64,000 bases of DNA from Shouchella oshimensis (GCF_002019765.1 NZ_KV917380.1:858707-922706), one strand, 5' to 3'; shown: positions 33,444 to 41,803, counted from the first letter of the stretch. The notes: generated from the letters alone by a model not told the origin. A program made the numbers and translations.

Positions 33444-33456
33444 ATTAGTGCGTACT
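33431..33456. promoter_or_regulatory. Candidate HxlR (YodB/CatR-type) operator
   Basis: A perfect palindrome TACTATAGTA (33431-33440) overlaps an inverted repeat AGTAC-N10-GTACT (33437-33441 with 33452-33456). It lies over the -35 of the repressor gene and just upstream of the -35 of the dioxygenase gene, fitting a shared control site. Confidence 0.65.
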
Positions 33457-33464
33457 TCCAATTA

Positions 33465-33493
33465 TTGAATCGCCATTATACAATTTCTATATA
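33465..33493 (+). promoter_or_regulatory. Promoter of the VOC dioxygenase gene
   Basis: TTGAAT (33465-33470), 17 bases, TATATA (33488-33493), about 30 bases before the ATG. The candidate operator ends nine bases upstream of the -35 box. Confidence 0.8.
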
Positions 33494-33522
33494 GAATTAG
33501 TATATGAAGGAGGCGTTTTTAC

Positions 33523-34356
33523 ATGTATGAACATGTAACATTAGGTGAAGTGATCTTAACCGTAACGAATGTCAATGAGTCAGTTTCCTTTTATAAGGAT
33601 ATTATTGGGTTTACGCATATTGAATTAAGCGAAAAAGAAGCAAAAATGTTTTCAAATGAAGGGAAGCTTCTTCTTACATTAAGAGAGAATAGAGAAGCAA
33701 AAAAGAATCCTGGTCAGTTATATGTAGGGCTTTACCATATTGCGTTATTATACCCAGATCGTGCATCTCTTGGCACACAAATCAAACACTTACTTGCTCA
33801 TAACATTGAAATGGGTGGTGCTGATCACATTGTCAGTGAAGCGGTCTATATTCATGATCCAGATGGAAATGGAATTGAGCTTTACCGTGATCGACCACGA
33901 ACGAATTGGTCATATGAAGAGAATGGTATGATTGTTATGGACACAAAACCTCTAGACGTAACGGGGTTGCTTGCAGTAGCTGGTGAATGGAACGGTATGC
34001 CCAATGGGTTGACGATGGGGCATATTCATACTCATGTGAAAAACCTGGCTGATATAGAGGCTTTCTATAAGGACATTCTTCAATTCGATGTGATGACGTA
34101 CTTTGGACAGCAAGCGTTGTTTATGTCAGGGGCAGGCTACCATCATCATTTTGGCTTTAATACGTGGGTAAGAAACAAAGAAAAGCCAAAAGAAGCGTTC
34201 GTAGGCATGGAACAGTACACCATTCATGTAAATAATGAAGAGACATTTAACAAGGTACGGAACAGAGCCAATAAAAACATTGTCGATCAAGGGGAAGCAT
34301 GGTTTATCGTTCAAGATCCTTCTGAGATGTACATTAAGTTTAAGAGTCATTCATAA
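33523..34356 (+). CDS. VOC-family ring-cleavage dioxygenase (CatE-like)
   Basis: A 277-residue enzyme with two vicinal-oxygen-chelate modules. The first (about 5-125) starts TLGEVILTVTNVNESVSFYKDIIGF and ends with IHDPDGNGIELYRDRP. The second (about 160-275) holds the metal-site pattern MGHIHTHVKNLADI, GYHHHFGFNTW and the closing Glu in PSEMYIKF. This matches B. subtilis CatE, a catechol 2,3-dioxygenase using Fe2+. Divergent placement from an HxlR repressor, with a nitroreductase downstream, supports a role in catechol/quinone stress. SD AAGGAGG precedes the ATG. Confidence 0.88.
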   Translation: MYEHVTLGEVILTVTNVNESVSFYKDIIGFTHIELSEKEAKMFSNEGKLLLTLRENREAKKNPGQLYVGLYHIALLYPDRASLGTQIKHLLAHNIEMGGADHIVSEAVYIHDPDGNGIELYRDRPRTNWSYEENGMIVMDTKPLDVTGLLAVAGEWNGMPNGLTMGHIHTHVKNLADIEAFYKDILQFDVMTYFGQQALFMSGAGYHHHFGFNTWVRNKEKPKEAFVGMEQYTIHVNNEETFNKVRNRANKNIVDQGEAWFIVQDPSEMYIKFKSHS

Positions 34357-34430
34357 TAGGCAGTTTCCTTGAGGAAATAACCGCTACTCTGTAAACTTAA
34401 TTGTAACCATTTGTTGAAAGGGGAAGTGAA

Positions 34431-35015
34431 ATGACTACCTTTTTTGAGGCTATTCAAACTAGACATTCGTATGAAAATGTGGCGGCGGACGCAGTCGTCT
34501 CAAAAGAGCGTCTTGTTACTGTTCTTGAGCATGTCGTGACGTATGTCCCAACGCCCTTTAACATTCAGTCTGGTAAATTGCTCCTACTTTTAGGAGAGAA
34601 GCATCGGCAATTTTGGACGGATGCTACGAAGATGAAAGAGGAGTCTACAGATACATTTGATTACTTGCCACAGCATAAAGCTGGTTTTGGAACGGTTCTT
34701 TTCTTTGAAGATCAACAAGTCATTACCGACGCAAAAAAACAATATCCAAAAAAACTTGATTACTTCTCATCATGGTCAGATCATTCATCAGGGATGCTCC
34801 AAATAGCCGCTTGGAATGCATTACAGGTAGAAGGATTTGGTGGCAATTTATATCATTATCCAATGCTAACGAGTTTGGAAGAGAAAGAAAAGTGGGGTGT
34901 ACCTGAAGGGTGGCAACTAAAAGCACAGCTGCCGTTTGGAAAACCAAATGGCGCCCCTTTAGAGGAAATCGAACTGGATTCCGACAAAATCATGGTTGTA
35001 TATGGAAATAAATAA
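34431..35015 (+). CDS. Nitroreductase-family flavoprotein
   Basis: A 194-residue FMN-dependent oxidoreductase. It begins TFFEAIQTRHSYENV, has the FMN-contact region TPFNIQSGKLLLLLG, SSWSDHSSGMLQIAAWNALQVEGFGGNLYHYP in the middle, and PFGKPNGAPLEEIE near the end. It belongs to the shorter YodC/Frm2-like branch of nitroreductases, which reduce quinones or nitro compounds with NAD(P)H. It follows the VOC gene with a 74-base gap and a ribosome site AAAGGGGAAG. Together with the HxlR regulator it resembles the yodB-yodC and catDE sets of B. subtilis. Confidence 0.85.
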   Translation: MTTFFEAIQTRHSYENVAADAVVSKERLVTVLEHVVTYVPTPFNIQSGKLLLLLGEKHRQFWTDATKMKEESTDTFDYLPQHKAGFGTVLFFEDQQVITDAKKQYPKKLDYFSSWSDHSSGMLQIAAWNALQVEGFGGNLYHYPMLTSLEEKEKWGVPEGWQLKAQLPFGKPNGAPLEEIELDSDKIMVVYGNK

Positions 35016-35041
35016 AACCGGAACAACGCTGTTCCGGTTTT
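35014..35041. terminator. Bidirectional terminator between nitroreductase and stress-protein genes
   Basis: AAAACCGGAACA (35014-35025), loop ACGC, TGTTCCGGTTTT (35030-35041): a perfect 12-bp stem. It overlaps the last codon and stop of the minus-strand stress-protein gene and ends the plus-strand nitroreductase transcript. Confidence 0.92.
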
Positions 35042-35726
35042 ATTTCTGGAGTTTTTCTTCTTTTAATGTAGGATAGATTTTCGTAGGTTCAGTGACACGA
35101 TCATCAGTCACGTGTACTTGAATCATACGGTTATGCTTCATGAATTTGAAGATACCGTTGTTAAAATCCGTACCTGTTTCTTTAAAGAAAATACCCTCGT
35201 ACTTCGCTTTATTTGTATGGGAGAACATAATGGCATAGCCTTCCTCATCTTCAACAAGATAAGCACGACAGCCCTTCTCAAAATGACCTTCAAGTCCTTT
35301 AATGGCACGATCACACGAAACAACGTGGAAATCAACAAATGGAATCTCTCTTAAAAGAACATTCATAAACGATCCTTTTGTAATTTCTTCCCATCTGCTT
35401 TTAGCCGTTTGACCGATAATAATTTGCGTAATGTGGTGCTCTCTGGCAACTTCTGCGATTACTTTAACAGCTGGTTTCTTTTCATTGTCTCGAACAATAA
35501 ATTCTTCAGCATCGTATTCTTCAGAAAGTTCTTTCCAGCGATCAACATATGCTGATTTCTCAGCATCCAATTCATCATAAGGAAGTGCATCAACAGTTAA
35601 AACATAAAGTGGGCAATCAAGCATAGTAGCAATTTTTGCACCTCGTTTAATTAGACGCTCTCCGTTTGGACCATAATAGACGCAAACTAAAATGCTCTCA
35701 TCCATACGTCCTTTTGCTTTTTTCAT
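35040..35726 (-). CDS. Universal stress protein, KdpD-sensor-like
   Basis: A 228-residue soluble protein. ATG at 35726, nine bases after GAGGTG. Residues about 10-150 form a USP (Rossmann-like) domain: SILVCVYYGPNGERLIKRGAKIATML, a VIAEVAREHHITQIIIGQTAKSRWEE segment, and GSFMNVLLREIPFVDFHVV. That wording is very like the USP part of KdpD histidine kinases, but there is no kinase. The remaining 70 residues (YLVEDEEGYAIMFSHTNKAKYEGIFF) are unfamiliar. The USP domain of KdpD binds cyclic-di-AMP in Staphylococcus; whether this protein does is unknown. It is divergent from the mrp operon and has a switch-like leader. Confidence 0.78.
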   Translation of the reverse strand: MKKAKGRMDESILVCVYYGPNGERLIKRGAKIATMLDCPLYVLTVDALPYDELDAEKSAYVDRWKELSEEYDAEEFIVRDNEKKPAVKVIAEVAREHHITQIIIGQTAKSRWEEITKGSFMNVLLREIPFVDFHVVSCDRAIKGLEGHFEKGCRAYLVEDEEGYAIMFSHTNKAKYEGIFFKETGTDFNNGIFKFMKHNRMIQVHVTDDRVTEPTKIYPTLKEEKLQK

Positions 35727-35835
35727 GAAAGAGTTCACCTCAGCTTAATAGTATAAATCTAAGAACAAAGAAATTGTGTATGTGACGTATTCCCACACTC
35801 CCCCAGTTGCCCTTAGCGACTGAGGCTTTGAAACC
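35727..35835 (-). promoter_or_regulatory. Switch-like structured leader of the stress-protein gene
   Basis: A leader of about 105 bases. On the minus strand CCTCAGT (35825-35819) can pair with ACTGGGG (35807-35801) around a GCTAAGGGC loop, or its CCTCAG can pair with CTGAGG (35743-35738), which contains the ribosome site. A second small hairpin (TGTG/CACA) follows. Mutually exclusive pairing that hides or frees the ribosome site is typical of a translational riboswitch or protein-bound leader. I do not recognise the class. Confidence 0.5.
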
Positions 35836-35840
35836 AAATA

Positions 35841-35869
35841 ATTATATAACGCTGTACAAAAAATATCAA
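35841..35869 (-). promoter_or_regulatory. Sigma-A promoter of the stress-protein gene
   Basis: On the minus strand TTGATA (35869-35864), 17 bases, TATAAT (35846-35841). This near-consensus promoter gives a start near 35834. Confidence 0.88.
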
Positions 35870-36195
35870 TCCATATCTTTAAATAAATGAAAGTTTTTTT
35901 ACTCTATAGTAAATGCACAAAAAACCAATTTGACTGGACGCTTGAAAATGTGACGATTTGGACACAACTAGTGAAAGCGAAGGCATATTCAATGCATGTT
36001 AACTAAAAATAGTATATACTTTTCTTTAGAAAGTAATCATTTAATTAGGCATGTAATCGATTCCCTTCAATAAAAACCTTCCAATTAACCATGATAGATG
36101 TGCAAGAATCTAGGCTATATCCATTATAGTTAGGCGCGCAGTGAGGTTCGTGATGCTGCGCGATTTTGGCTTGTCGTACCGTTTTCCATAAGCCA
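35870..36195. other. Non-coding spacer between stress-protein and mrp promoters
   Basis: About 325 bases with no supportable gene. It holds a GC-rich inverted repeat, CGCGCAG/CTGCGCG (36135-36141 with 36156-36162), that stands out from its AT-rich surroundings. Two short overlapping minus-strand frames here lack ribosome sites and I do not call them. Confidence 0.5.
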
Positions 36196-36224
36196 TTGAC
36201 CCCATCATACACCCATAATATAAG
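36196..36224 (+). promoter_or_regulatory. Sigma-A promoter of the mrp operon
   Basis: TTGACC (36196-36201), 17 bases, TATAAG (36219-36224). It predicts an mRNA leader of about 105 bases before mrpA. Confidence 0.82.
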
Positions 36225-36228
36225 TAGC

Positions 36229-36268
36229 ACAAGTTTTGGTTAGCTTCGTTTTCTAAGGGTAAACTTGT
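36229..36268 (+). promoter_or_regulatory. Leader hairpin of the mrp operon
   Basis: ACAAGTTT (36229-36236) pairs with AAACTTGT (36261-36268), with a further TTAG/CTAA pairing inside. It begins at the very 5' end of the predicted mRNA, so it may protect the transcript or take part in regulation. Confidence 0.5.
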
Positions 36269-36337
36269 AAGGAATTTATAGCGATATGTATGTTCCATAG
36301 ATGATTCAAAGTTCGTGCAGAGGAGGTTTTTTTGTAC

Positions 36338-38761
36338 ATGTTAAATCTTGCAATTGTTTCGCCTTTTATTATAGCGCTTATTGTGCCGTTATTGTATAAA
36401 TCACTAAAGCGTGTACATACAGGCTGGTTTGTTTTGATTGTACCGATTGTACTCTTTCTTTATCTTGTTCAGTTTATTCCAAGTGTTGCTAGTGGAGAGG
36501 TATATATTTATGAAGTTCCCTGGATTCCGTCACTTGGCATAAATTTCACTGCTTATCTTGATGGGTTGAGCTTAATATTAGCCTTACTCATTACAGGAGT
36601 AGGAAGCCTTGTTATTCTTTATTCCATTTATTATTTGTCAAAGGAACGAGAATCTTTAGGCCATTTTTACGTTTACCTTCTTATGTTTATGGGTGCAATG
36701 TTAGGTGTTGTCTTTTCAGATAACTTAATGGTTCTTTATTTATTCTGGGAATTAACGAGCATCTCATCCTTTCTATTAATTGCTTATTGGTACCACAGAC
36801 GTCAATCTCGCTATGGGGCACAGAAATCCATGTTAATCACGGTTACTGGCGGGATAGGGATGTTGGCTGGTTTCATCATGTTGTCAACGATGATGGACAC
36901 GTTCAGTATTCGTGAAATCATCGCGAATGTAGCAGGGTATACGGATCACGCGCTCTTTATTCCTGCTATGCTACTCGTGCTATTAGGAGCATTTACGAAA
37001 TCAGCACAGTTTCCGTTTCATATTTGGTTACCGGATGCGATGGAAGCGCCGACGCCTGTTAGTGCGTACTTACATTCAGCAACGATGGTAAAGGCTGGTA
37101 TCTATTTAGTGGCTCGTTTTACACCGGTATTTGGTGGGGATGCTGTATGGTTTTGGGTCGTCAGCCTTGTCGGTATGATGACATTGTTTTGGGGTTCCTT
37201 TAATGCGGTACGTCAAACAGATCTTAAAGCCCTTCTTGCCTATTCGACGATTAGTCAACTTGGTTTAATTATGAGTTTACTAGGCATTGGATCAGCGGCT
37301 CTTTACTTCGATGCAGCAAATGCAGCATCAGCCATGTATTCTATCGCTATTTTTACAGCGCTGTTTCATTTAGTCAATCACTCAACGTTTAAAGGTGCGC
37401 TCTTTATGGTTGTTGGAATTGTCGACCACGAAACAGGGACACGTGATATTCGTAAGCTGGGTGGACTTATGACGATTATGCCAGTTACGTTTACGTTAGC
37501 CGTTGTTGGTAGTTTTGCAATGGCAGGTTTGCCCCCATTTAATGGATTCTTAAGTAAAGAAATGTTTTTCACTGCAGTTCTTGATGTAACACAACTCTCG
37601 TTCTTCTCCATTGATACATGGGGGATGCTGTTTCCAATTGTCGCTTGGATCGCAAGTGTATTCACCTTTGTCTATAGCATGATTCTTGTGTTCAAAACTT
37701 TTCTTGGAAAGCATCAACCAGAAAAACTTGAAAAAACAGCGCATGAAGCGCCAATTGGTATGCTGATTTCGCCCGTTATTTTAGCAAGCTTGGTCATTGT
37801 GTTCTTTTTCTTCCCGAACCTTTTAGGAGAATACCTAATTAAACCGGGTTATGCAGCAGTCATGCCAACCTTTGTTGGGGTAGAGGGATACGACACACAA
37901 TTTAATATATCTGCATGGCACGGCTTTAATACTGAATTGTTAATGACGTTAGGTGTTGTTGGTTTCGGAGTTGTGCTCTATCAACTGTGGCCGAAGTGGG
38001 AAGGAGTCTATGCTCTTTTTCCTAGAAAATGGACACTTGATAATTTATACAACCGTTCGTTGCTAACACTTGAAAACCAATCCACTAATTTTACAAACCG
38101 ATACATGACTGGAAACATGTACCATTACATGGTGTATATTTTTATCGCCATTCTTGTCATCGTTACAGGCGTTGTCGCTCACACAGGTGCCATTTCCATT
38201 GATTCGTCTAATGATGCACCAATTAGTATTTACGAAGGGTTTATCGCTGCCGTTATGGCTGTTACAGCTCTGTCTATTCCATTTGCAAAATCAAGATTAA
38301 CAGCAATTTTGTTAAATGGCGTATTAGGATACTTGCTTGCACTATTCTTTGTCTTTTTCCGGGCACCAGATTTAGCATTGACACAGCTCGTTGTTGAAAC
38401 TGTTTCAGCAGCATTATTCCTGTTATGCTTCTATTTTTTACCGGAATGGGAAAAAGAAGCGCGCAAACCACGAATTAAAGTGATGAATGCTATCATTGCT
38501 GTTTCTGTTGGAACGCTTGTTACATTATTAGCTTTATCGGTTCAAAACAATCGATTTTTCGATTCCATTTCATCGTTTTATGAAAACGCGTATGAGCTTG
38601 CTGGAGCTCAAAATATTGTGAACGCGATTTTAGGTGACTTTAGAGCCTTTGATACGATGTTAGAGGTTGTAGTACTCCTTATTGCTGGTCTCGGTGTGTA
38701 CGTGTTAATAAAATTGAAACCGAAAAAAGAGGAGAGGGGGCAGGACGTTGAAGGCGAATGA
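36338..38761 (+). CDS. mrpA: Na+/H+ antiporter subunit MrpA
   Basis: An 807-residue membrane protein with some 20 helices. ATG at 36338 after AGGAGG (11 bases; a TTG at 36332 is the alternative). The N-terminal part is like complex I subunit NuoL: MFMGAMLGVVFSDNLMVLYLFWELTSISSFLLI, the segment FTKSAQFPFHIWLPDAMEAPTPVSAYLHSATMVKAG with its conserved Lys, and LLAYSTISQLGLI. The C-terminal third corresponds to the MrpA-specific region (RAPDLALTQLVVETVSAALF). Mrp complexes expel Na+ in exchange for H+ and keep the cytoplasm near neutral at high pH. The gene overlaps mrpB by 14 bases. Confidence 0.97.
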   Translation: MLNLAIVSPFIIALIVPLLYKSLKRVHTGWFVLIVPIVLFLYLVQFIPSVASGEVYIYEVPWIPSLGINFTAYLDGLSLILALLITGVGSLVILYSIYYLSKERESLGHFYVYLLMFMGAMLGVVFSDNLMVLYLFWELTSISSFLLIAYWYHRRQSRYGAQKSMLITVTGGIGMLAGFIMLSTMMDTFSIREIIANVAGYTDHALFIPAMLLVLLGAFTKSAQFPFHIWLPDAMEAPTPVSAYLHSATMVKAGIYLVARFTPVFGGDAVWFWVVSLVGMMTLFWGSFNAVRQTDLKALLAYSTISQLGLIMSLLGIGSAALYFDAANAASAMYSIAIFTALFHLVNHSTFKGALFMVVGIVDHETGTRDIRKLGGLMTIMPVTFTLAVVGSFAMAGLPPFNGFLSKEMFFTAVLDVTQLSFFSIDTWGMLFPIVAWIASVFTFVYSMILVFKTFLGKHQPEKLEKTAHEAPIGMLISPVILASLVIVFFFFPNLLGEYLIKPGYAAVMPTFVGVEGYDTQFNISAWHGFNTELLMTLGVVGFGVVLYQLWPKWEGVYALFPRKWTLDNLYNRSLLTLENQSTNFTNRYMTGNMYHYMVYIFIAILVIVTGVVAHTGAISIDSSNDAPISIYEGFIAAVMAVTALSIPFAKSRLTAILLNGVLGYLLALFFVFFRAPDLALTQLVVETVSAALFLLCFYFLPEWEKEARKPRIKVMNAIIAVSVGTLVTLLALSVQNNRFFDSISSFYENAYELAGAQNIVNAILGDFRAFDTMLEVVVLLIAGLGVYVLIKLKPKKEERGQDVEGE

Positions 38762-39170
38762 TGTCATCCTTCAAACCGTTTCTAAAGTAGCGGTGTTTAT
38801 TATTTTGACGTACGGTGTGCACTTGTTTCTTGCAGGTCACTATGAACCAGGTGGTGGCTTTGTTGGCGGGTTAGTTCTTGCCTCAGCGTTTGTCTTACTG
38901 CTACTCTCGTTCGATATTGACACGGTTCGAAAAGGAATGCCAATTGATTTTAAATTACTAGCAGCAGTAGGGGCATTTTTGTCAGTAGGTACAGGTCTAG
39001 CTGCACTTGCATTCGGTGTCCCGTTCTTAAGTCAAACCGAAGTATCTGCTACTTTACCTATTTTAGGAGAAATTCCACTTGCTTCAGTTGTATTGTTCGA
39101 AGCAGGAGTGGCATTTGCTGTTATCGGAACCGTAGTTACAATCATTATTAGTATAAGTGAGGATGTATAA
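38748..39170 (+). CDS. mrpB: Na+/H+ antiporter subunit MrpB
   Basis: A 140-residue membrane protein with four helices, started by TTG at 38748 inside the end of mrpA (GAGAGGGGG upstream). Sequence marks: TYGVHLFLAGHYEPGGGFVGGLVLASAFVLLLLSFD, the conserved MrpB GGGF block, and a last helix SVVLFEAGVAFAVIG. It is needed for assembly of the hetero-oligomeric antiporter. mrpC starts three bases after its stop. Confidence 0.95.
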   Translation: MKANDVILQTVSKVAVFIILTYGVHLFLAGHYEPGGGFVGGLVLASAFVLLLLSFDIDTVRKGMPIDFKLLAAVGAFLSVGTGLAALAFGVPFLSQTEVSATLPILGEIPLASVVLFEAGVAFAVIGTVVTIIISISEDV

Positions 39171-39173
39171 CTT

Positions 39174-39518
39174 ATGGAAACAATGATGTCGATTTTAGTT
39201 GGTATCTTAGTCACTGTTGCCACGTATTTAATCCTTTCTAAAAGTTTACTACGTGTTATTTTAGGAACGGCGATTATGTCACACGCGGTTCACATGCTTA
39301 TTCTTGTTATGGGTGGGTTTTCGAGAGATTCTAGTGCGCCTTTACTTGGTGAAGATGCAGCTTCTTATACGGATGCGTTGCCACAAGCACTTATTTTGAC
39401 AGCGATTGTTATTAGCTTTGGTGTAACAGCATTCTTTCTCGTGTTAGCCTATCGAACCTATAAAGAATTAAAAACTGATGATCTTACAAAATTGAGGGGA
39501 CATGATAATGATGAGTAA
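39174..39518 (+). CDS. mrpC: Na+/H+ antiporter subunit MrpC (NuoK-like)
   Basis: A 114-residue protein with three helices, homologous to NuoK: VGILVTVATYLILSKSLLRVILGTAIMSHAVHMLILVMGG, then the conserved DALPQALILTAIVISFGVTAFFLVLAYR. Subunit C sits between the A and D proton pathways in the complex. Its end overlaps the start of mrpD by 11 bases, so expression is coupled. Confidence 0.96.
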   Translation: METMMSILVGILVTVATYLILSKSLLRVILGTAIMSHAVHMLILVMGGFSRDSSAPLLGEDAASYTDALPQALILTAIVISFGVTAFFLVLAYRTYKELKTDDLTKLRGHDNDE

Positions 39519-40998
39519 TTTATTAGTAATCCCAATGGTCCTCCCATTAATTGTTGGAATCATATTGATCTTCCTACGCCCATTTGTTAGGACTCAAAGA
39601 GTGATTAGCTTTCTAACGATGGTTTTAACATTCGGTGTCTCCACCTATCTATTAGTGGAAGTACAGCGAAATGGTATTCAAACCCTTGATTTCGGGGGCT
39701 GGGATGCTCCGTATGGTATTACATTTGTAGGGGATAGTTTTTCTTTACTATTAACAGCAACAGCTTATTTTATTGCAGCCACTGTGTTAATCTATGTGTT
39801 TGCGACGATTGGTGAAGAGAAAGAAAAAATGTTTGTTTATCCATTAATTCTCTTACTTTTAGCCGGTGTTGCATGTTCATTTTTAACTGGAGATTTGTTC
39901 AATCTATACGTAGGTTTTGAAGTCATGTTATTAGCGTCATATGCATTAATTGTTCTTGGCGGGGAAAAAGGACAATTAAGGGAATCCATCAAATATGTGC
40001 TCGTAAATGTATTTTCTTCTTTTGTATTCCTTATAGCGATTGCTTTCTTATATGGTACGTTAGGAACTCTTAATTTTGCCCAGCTTTCACTTCGAGTGGC
40101 AGAAGCAGGACAACCTGCACTTCTAACAACGATTGCCATTGTTCTTCTGCTTGTATTCAGTCTCAAAGCAGGCTTGCTATTATATTTCTGGCTACCGGGT
40201 TCGTATGGTGCGCCACCGATGGGCATTGCTGCTTTATTCGGCGCTCTTCTAACAAAAGTAGGCATTTATGCGTTGTTCCGTGTATTTACCCTGTTGTTCT
40301 ACCATGAGCCTGATATTACGCACACGTTAATTGGCATAATGGCTATTTTGACAATGATTGGAGGTTCAATCGGTGCCATAGCCTATAATGATCTAAGAAA
40401 AATCATTGCTTATAATGTTGTCATAGCAGTTGGTTTTATTTTGAGTGGACTAGCGATTGCCAATCAAGCCGCTATCGAAGGATCTATCTTCTATCTTGTT
40501 CACGACATGATCGTTAAGGCGCTATTATTCCTGTTAATTGGTGCTACCATTTATTTATCAAATGTTGGTAGGCTCGATCGCGTTAGTGGTATGATACGCA
40601 ACTACCCACTTCTTGGTTGGATGTTCTTTATTACAATGATATCACTCGCTGGTATTCCACCATTAAGTGGCTTTATTGGTAAAGTGTATGTTGCTCAAGG
40701 AGCAATTGAATCTGGTGCTTATGTTTTACTTGCTTTCACACTCATTTCGAGTATCTTTGTTCTTTATTCGCTACTGCGCATCTTCAGAGCTGTTTTCTTT
40801 GGTGAATCGACAATTAGTAAAGAAGATATGCTTCCAATGAAGAAAGCCATGATGATCCCGAGTATCATTTTTGTGGCTGCTTCCTTTGCTTTAGGTTTTG
40901 GAGTTGAAGGAATTGCTGGAGTGGTAAGTGATGCTGCTGAAACGTTAATGAACCCGACGATCTATATAGAAGCAGTTCTAAATCAAGGAGGCGCTTAA
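39508..40998 (+). CDS. mrpD: Na+/H+ antiporter subunit MrpD (NuoM/N-like)
   Basis: A 496-residue membrane protein with about 14 helices. Of three nearby ATG codons I use 39508, eight bases after GAGGGG. Key sequences: YVGFEVMLLASYALIVLGGEKGQLRESIKYVLVN with the conserved Glu of the first channel, SLKAGLLLYFWLPGSYGAPPMGIAALFGALLTKVGIYALFR with the central Lys residues, and YNDLRKIIAYNVVIAVGFI. It is the second proton-moving antiporter-like subunit alongside MrpA. Confidence 0.97.
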   Translation: MMSNLLVIPMVLPLIVGIILIFLRPFVRTQRVISFLTMVLTFGVSTYLLVEVQRNGIQTLDFGGWDAPYGITFVGDSFSLLLTATAYFIAATVLIYVFATIGEEKEKMFVYPLILLLLAGVACSFLTGDLFNLYVGFEVMLLASYALIVLGGEKGQLRESIKYVLVNVFSSFVFLIAIAFLYGTLGTLNFAQLSLRVAEAGQPALLTTIAIVLLLVFSLKAGLLLYFWLPGSYGAPPMGIAALFGALLTKVGIYALFRVFTLLFYHEPDITHTLIGIMAILTMIGGSIGAIAYNDLRKIIAYNVVIAVGFILSGLAIANQAAIEGSIFYLVHDMIVKALLFLLIGATIYLSNVGRLDRVSGMIRNYPLLGWMFFITMISLAGIPPLSGFIGKVYVAQGAIESGAYVLLAFTLISSIFVLYSLLRIFRAVFFGESTISKEDMLPMKKAMMIPSIIFVAASFALGFGVEGIAGVVSDAAETLMNPTIYIEAVLNQGGA

Positions 40999-41036
40999 AT
41001 GAGTTTGTTTCTAAGTAAAAGAGGGGGTATGGATGG

Positions 41037-41519
41037 ATGTTTGGCCAACTCTTATTAAATATTTTAATTGCCTTCTTGTGGGTCTTGCTACAAGATGAAG
41101 ATACATTCGAATTTTCGACGTTCTTTGGCGGTTTTCTAATCGGTCTTGGGATTATTTATGTCATGAGAAGGTTCTTCTTTAAAGAATTCTATTTGAAACG
41201 TGCATATTCAGCATTTAAATTACTTTTGATCTTTAATCGTGAACTGATTAGTTCGAGTATGTTAATTATTCGTCAAATCCTTTCACCGAAATTAAAGGTA
41301 ACGCCAGGTATTTTCACATATGAGACAAAGTTAAAAGGAGACTGGGAAATTACCGCTCTTTCGCTTTTATTAATGCTTACACCTGGTTCAGTAGTTATTG
41401 AGATATCGCCATCAAATAACGTTTTCTACATCCATGCAATGGACGTTCCAGAATCAAAAAATGCTGTTTTGAGGGCATTGACCAAGTTTGAAAAAGCAAT
41501 TATGGAGGTGACGCGTTAA
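41037..41519 (+). CDS. mrpE: Na+/H+ antiporter subunit MrpE
   Basis: A 160-residue protein with two N-terminal helices (ILIAFLWVLLQ, FFGGFLIGLGIIYVMRRFF) and a soluble C-terminal domain. It carries the MrpE features RQILSPKLKVTPGIF, LLMLTPGSVVIEISPSNNVFYIHAMD and FEKAIMEVTR. MrpE supports assembly and activity. ATG at 41037 with GAGGGGG nine bases upstream, 38 bases after mrpD; its stop meets the mrpF start. Confidence 0.95.
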   Translation: MFGQLLLNILIAFLWVLLQDEDTFEFSTFFGGFLIGLGIIYVMRRFFFKEFYLKRAYSAFKLLLIFNRELISSSMLIIRQILSPKLKVTPGIFTYETKLKGDWEITALSLLLMLTPGSVVIEISPSNNVFYIHAMDVPESKNAVLRALTKFEKAIMEVTR

Positions 41520-41803
41520 TGTTTCAAGTCCTATTAATTATTGCTTTGTTCCTTTTCGCTACAGCGATAGGTATTGCAGCATTTCGCATCATCAAAGGTC
41601 CAAGTATGCCAGATCGGGTTGTCGCTCTTGATGCCATCGGAGTAAACCTTATTTCAGTTGCTGCTGTTGTTTCAATTGTCTTAAATACACGAGCTTTTTT
41701 GGAAGTCATCTTGATTATTGGGATATTAGCGTTTATTAGTACCATTGCTTTCTCTAAGTTTATTGAGAGGGGGGTCATCATTGAACGCAAGCGCGACAGG
41801 TGA
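41519..41803 (+). CDS. mrpF: Na+/H+ antiporter subunit MrpF
   Basis: A 94-residue, three-helix protein. AFRIIKGPSMPDRVVALDAIGVNLISVAAV contains the conserved MrpF Pro-Asp-Arg and acidic helix residue, followed by LEVILIIGILAFISTIAFSKFIERG. MrpF, with MrpG and the end of MrpA, forms the part of the complex linked to the sodium path in current structural models. Overlaps mrpE by one base and mrpG by 23 bases. Confidence 0.95.
   Translation: MFQVLLIIALFLFATAIGIAAFRIIKGPSMPDRVVALDAIGVNLISVAAVVSIVLNTRAFLEVILIIGILAFISTIAFSKFIERGVIIERKRDR

Noticed and set aside
36045-36298. Two overlapping minus-strand frames of about 60 codons between the stress-protein and mrp genes
   Set aside because: No ribosome sites, no recognisable domain, and they overlap the mrp promoter and leader; more likely chance frames in a regulatory spacer.
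41001-41060. 19-codon frame between mrpD and mrpE (starting MSLFLSKRGG)
   Set aside because: It has no ribosome site of its own and overlaps the mrpE ribosome site and start in another frame.
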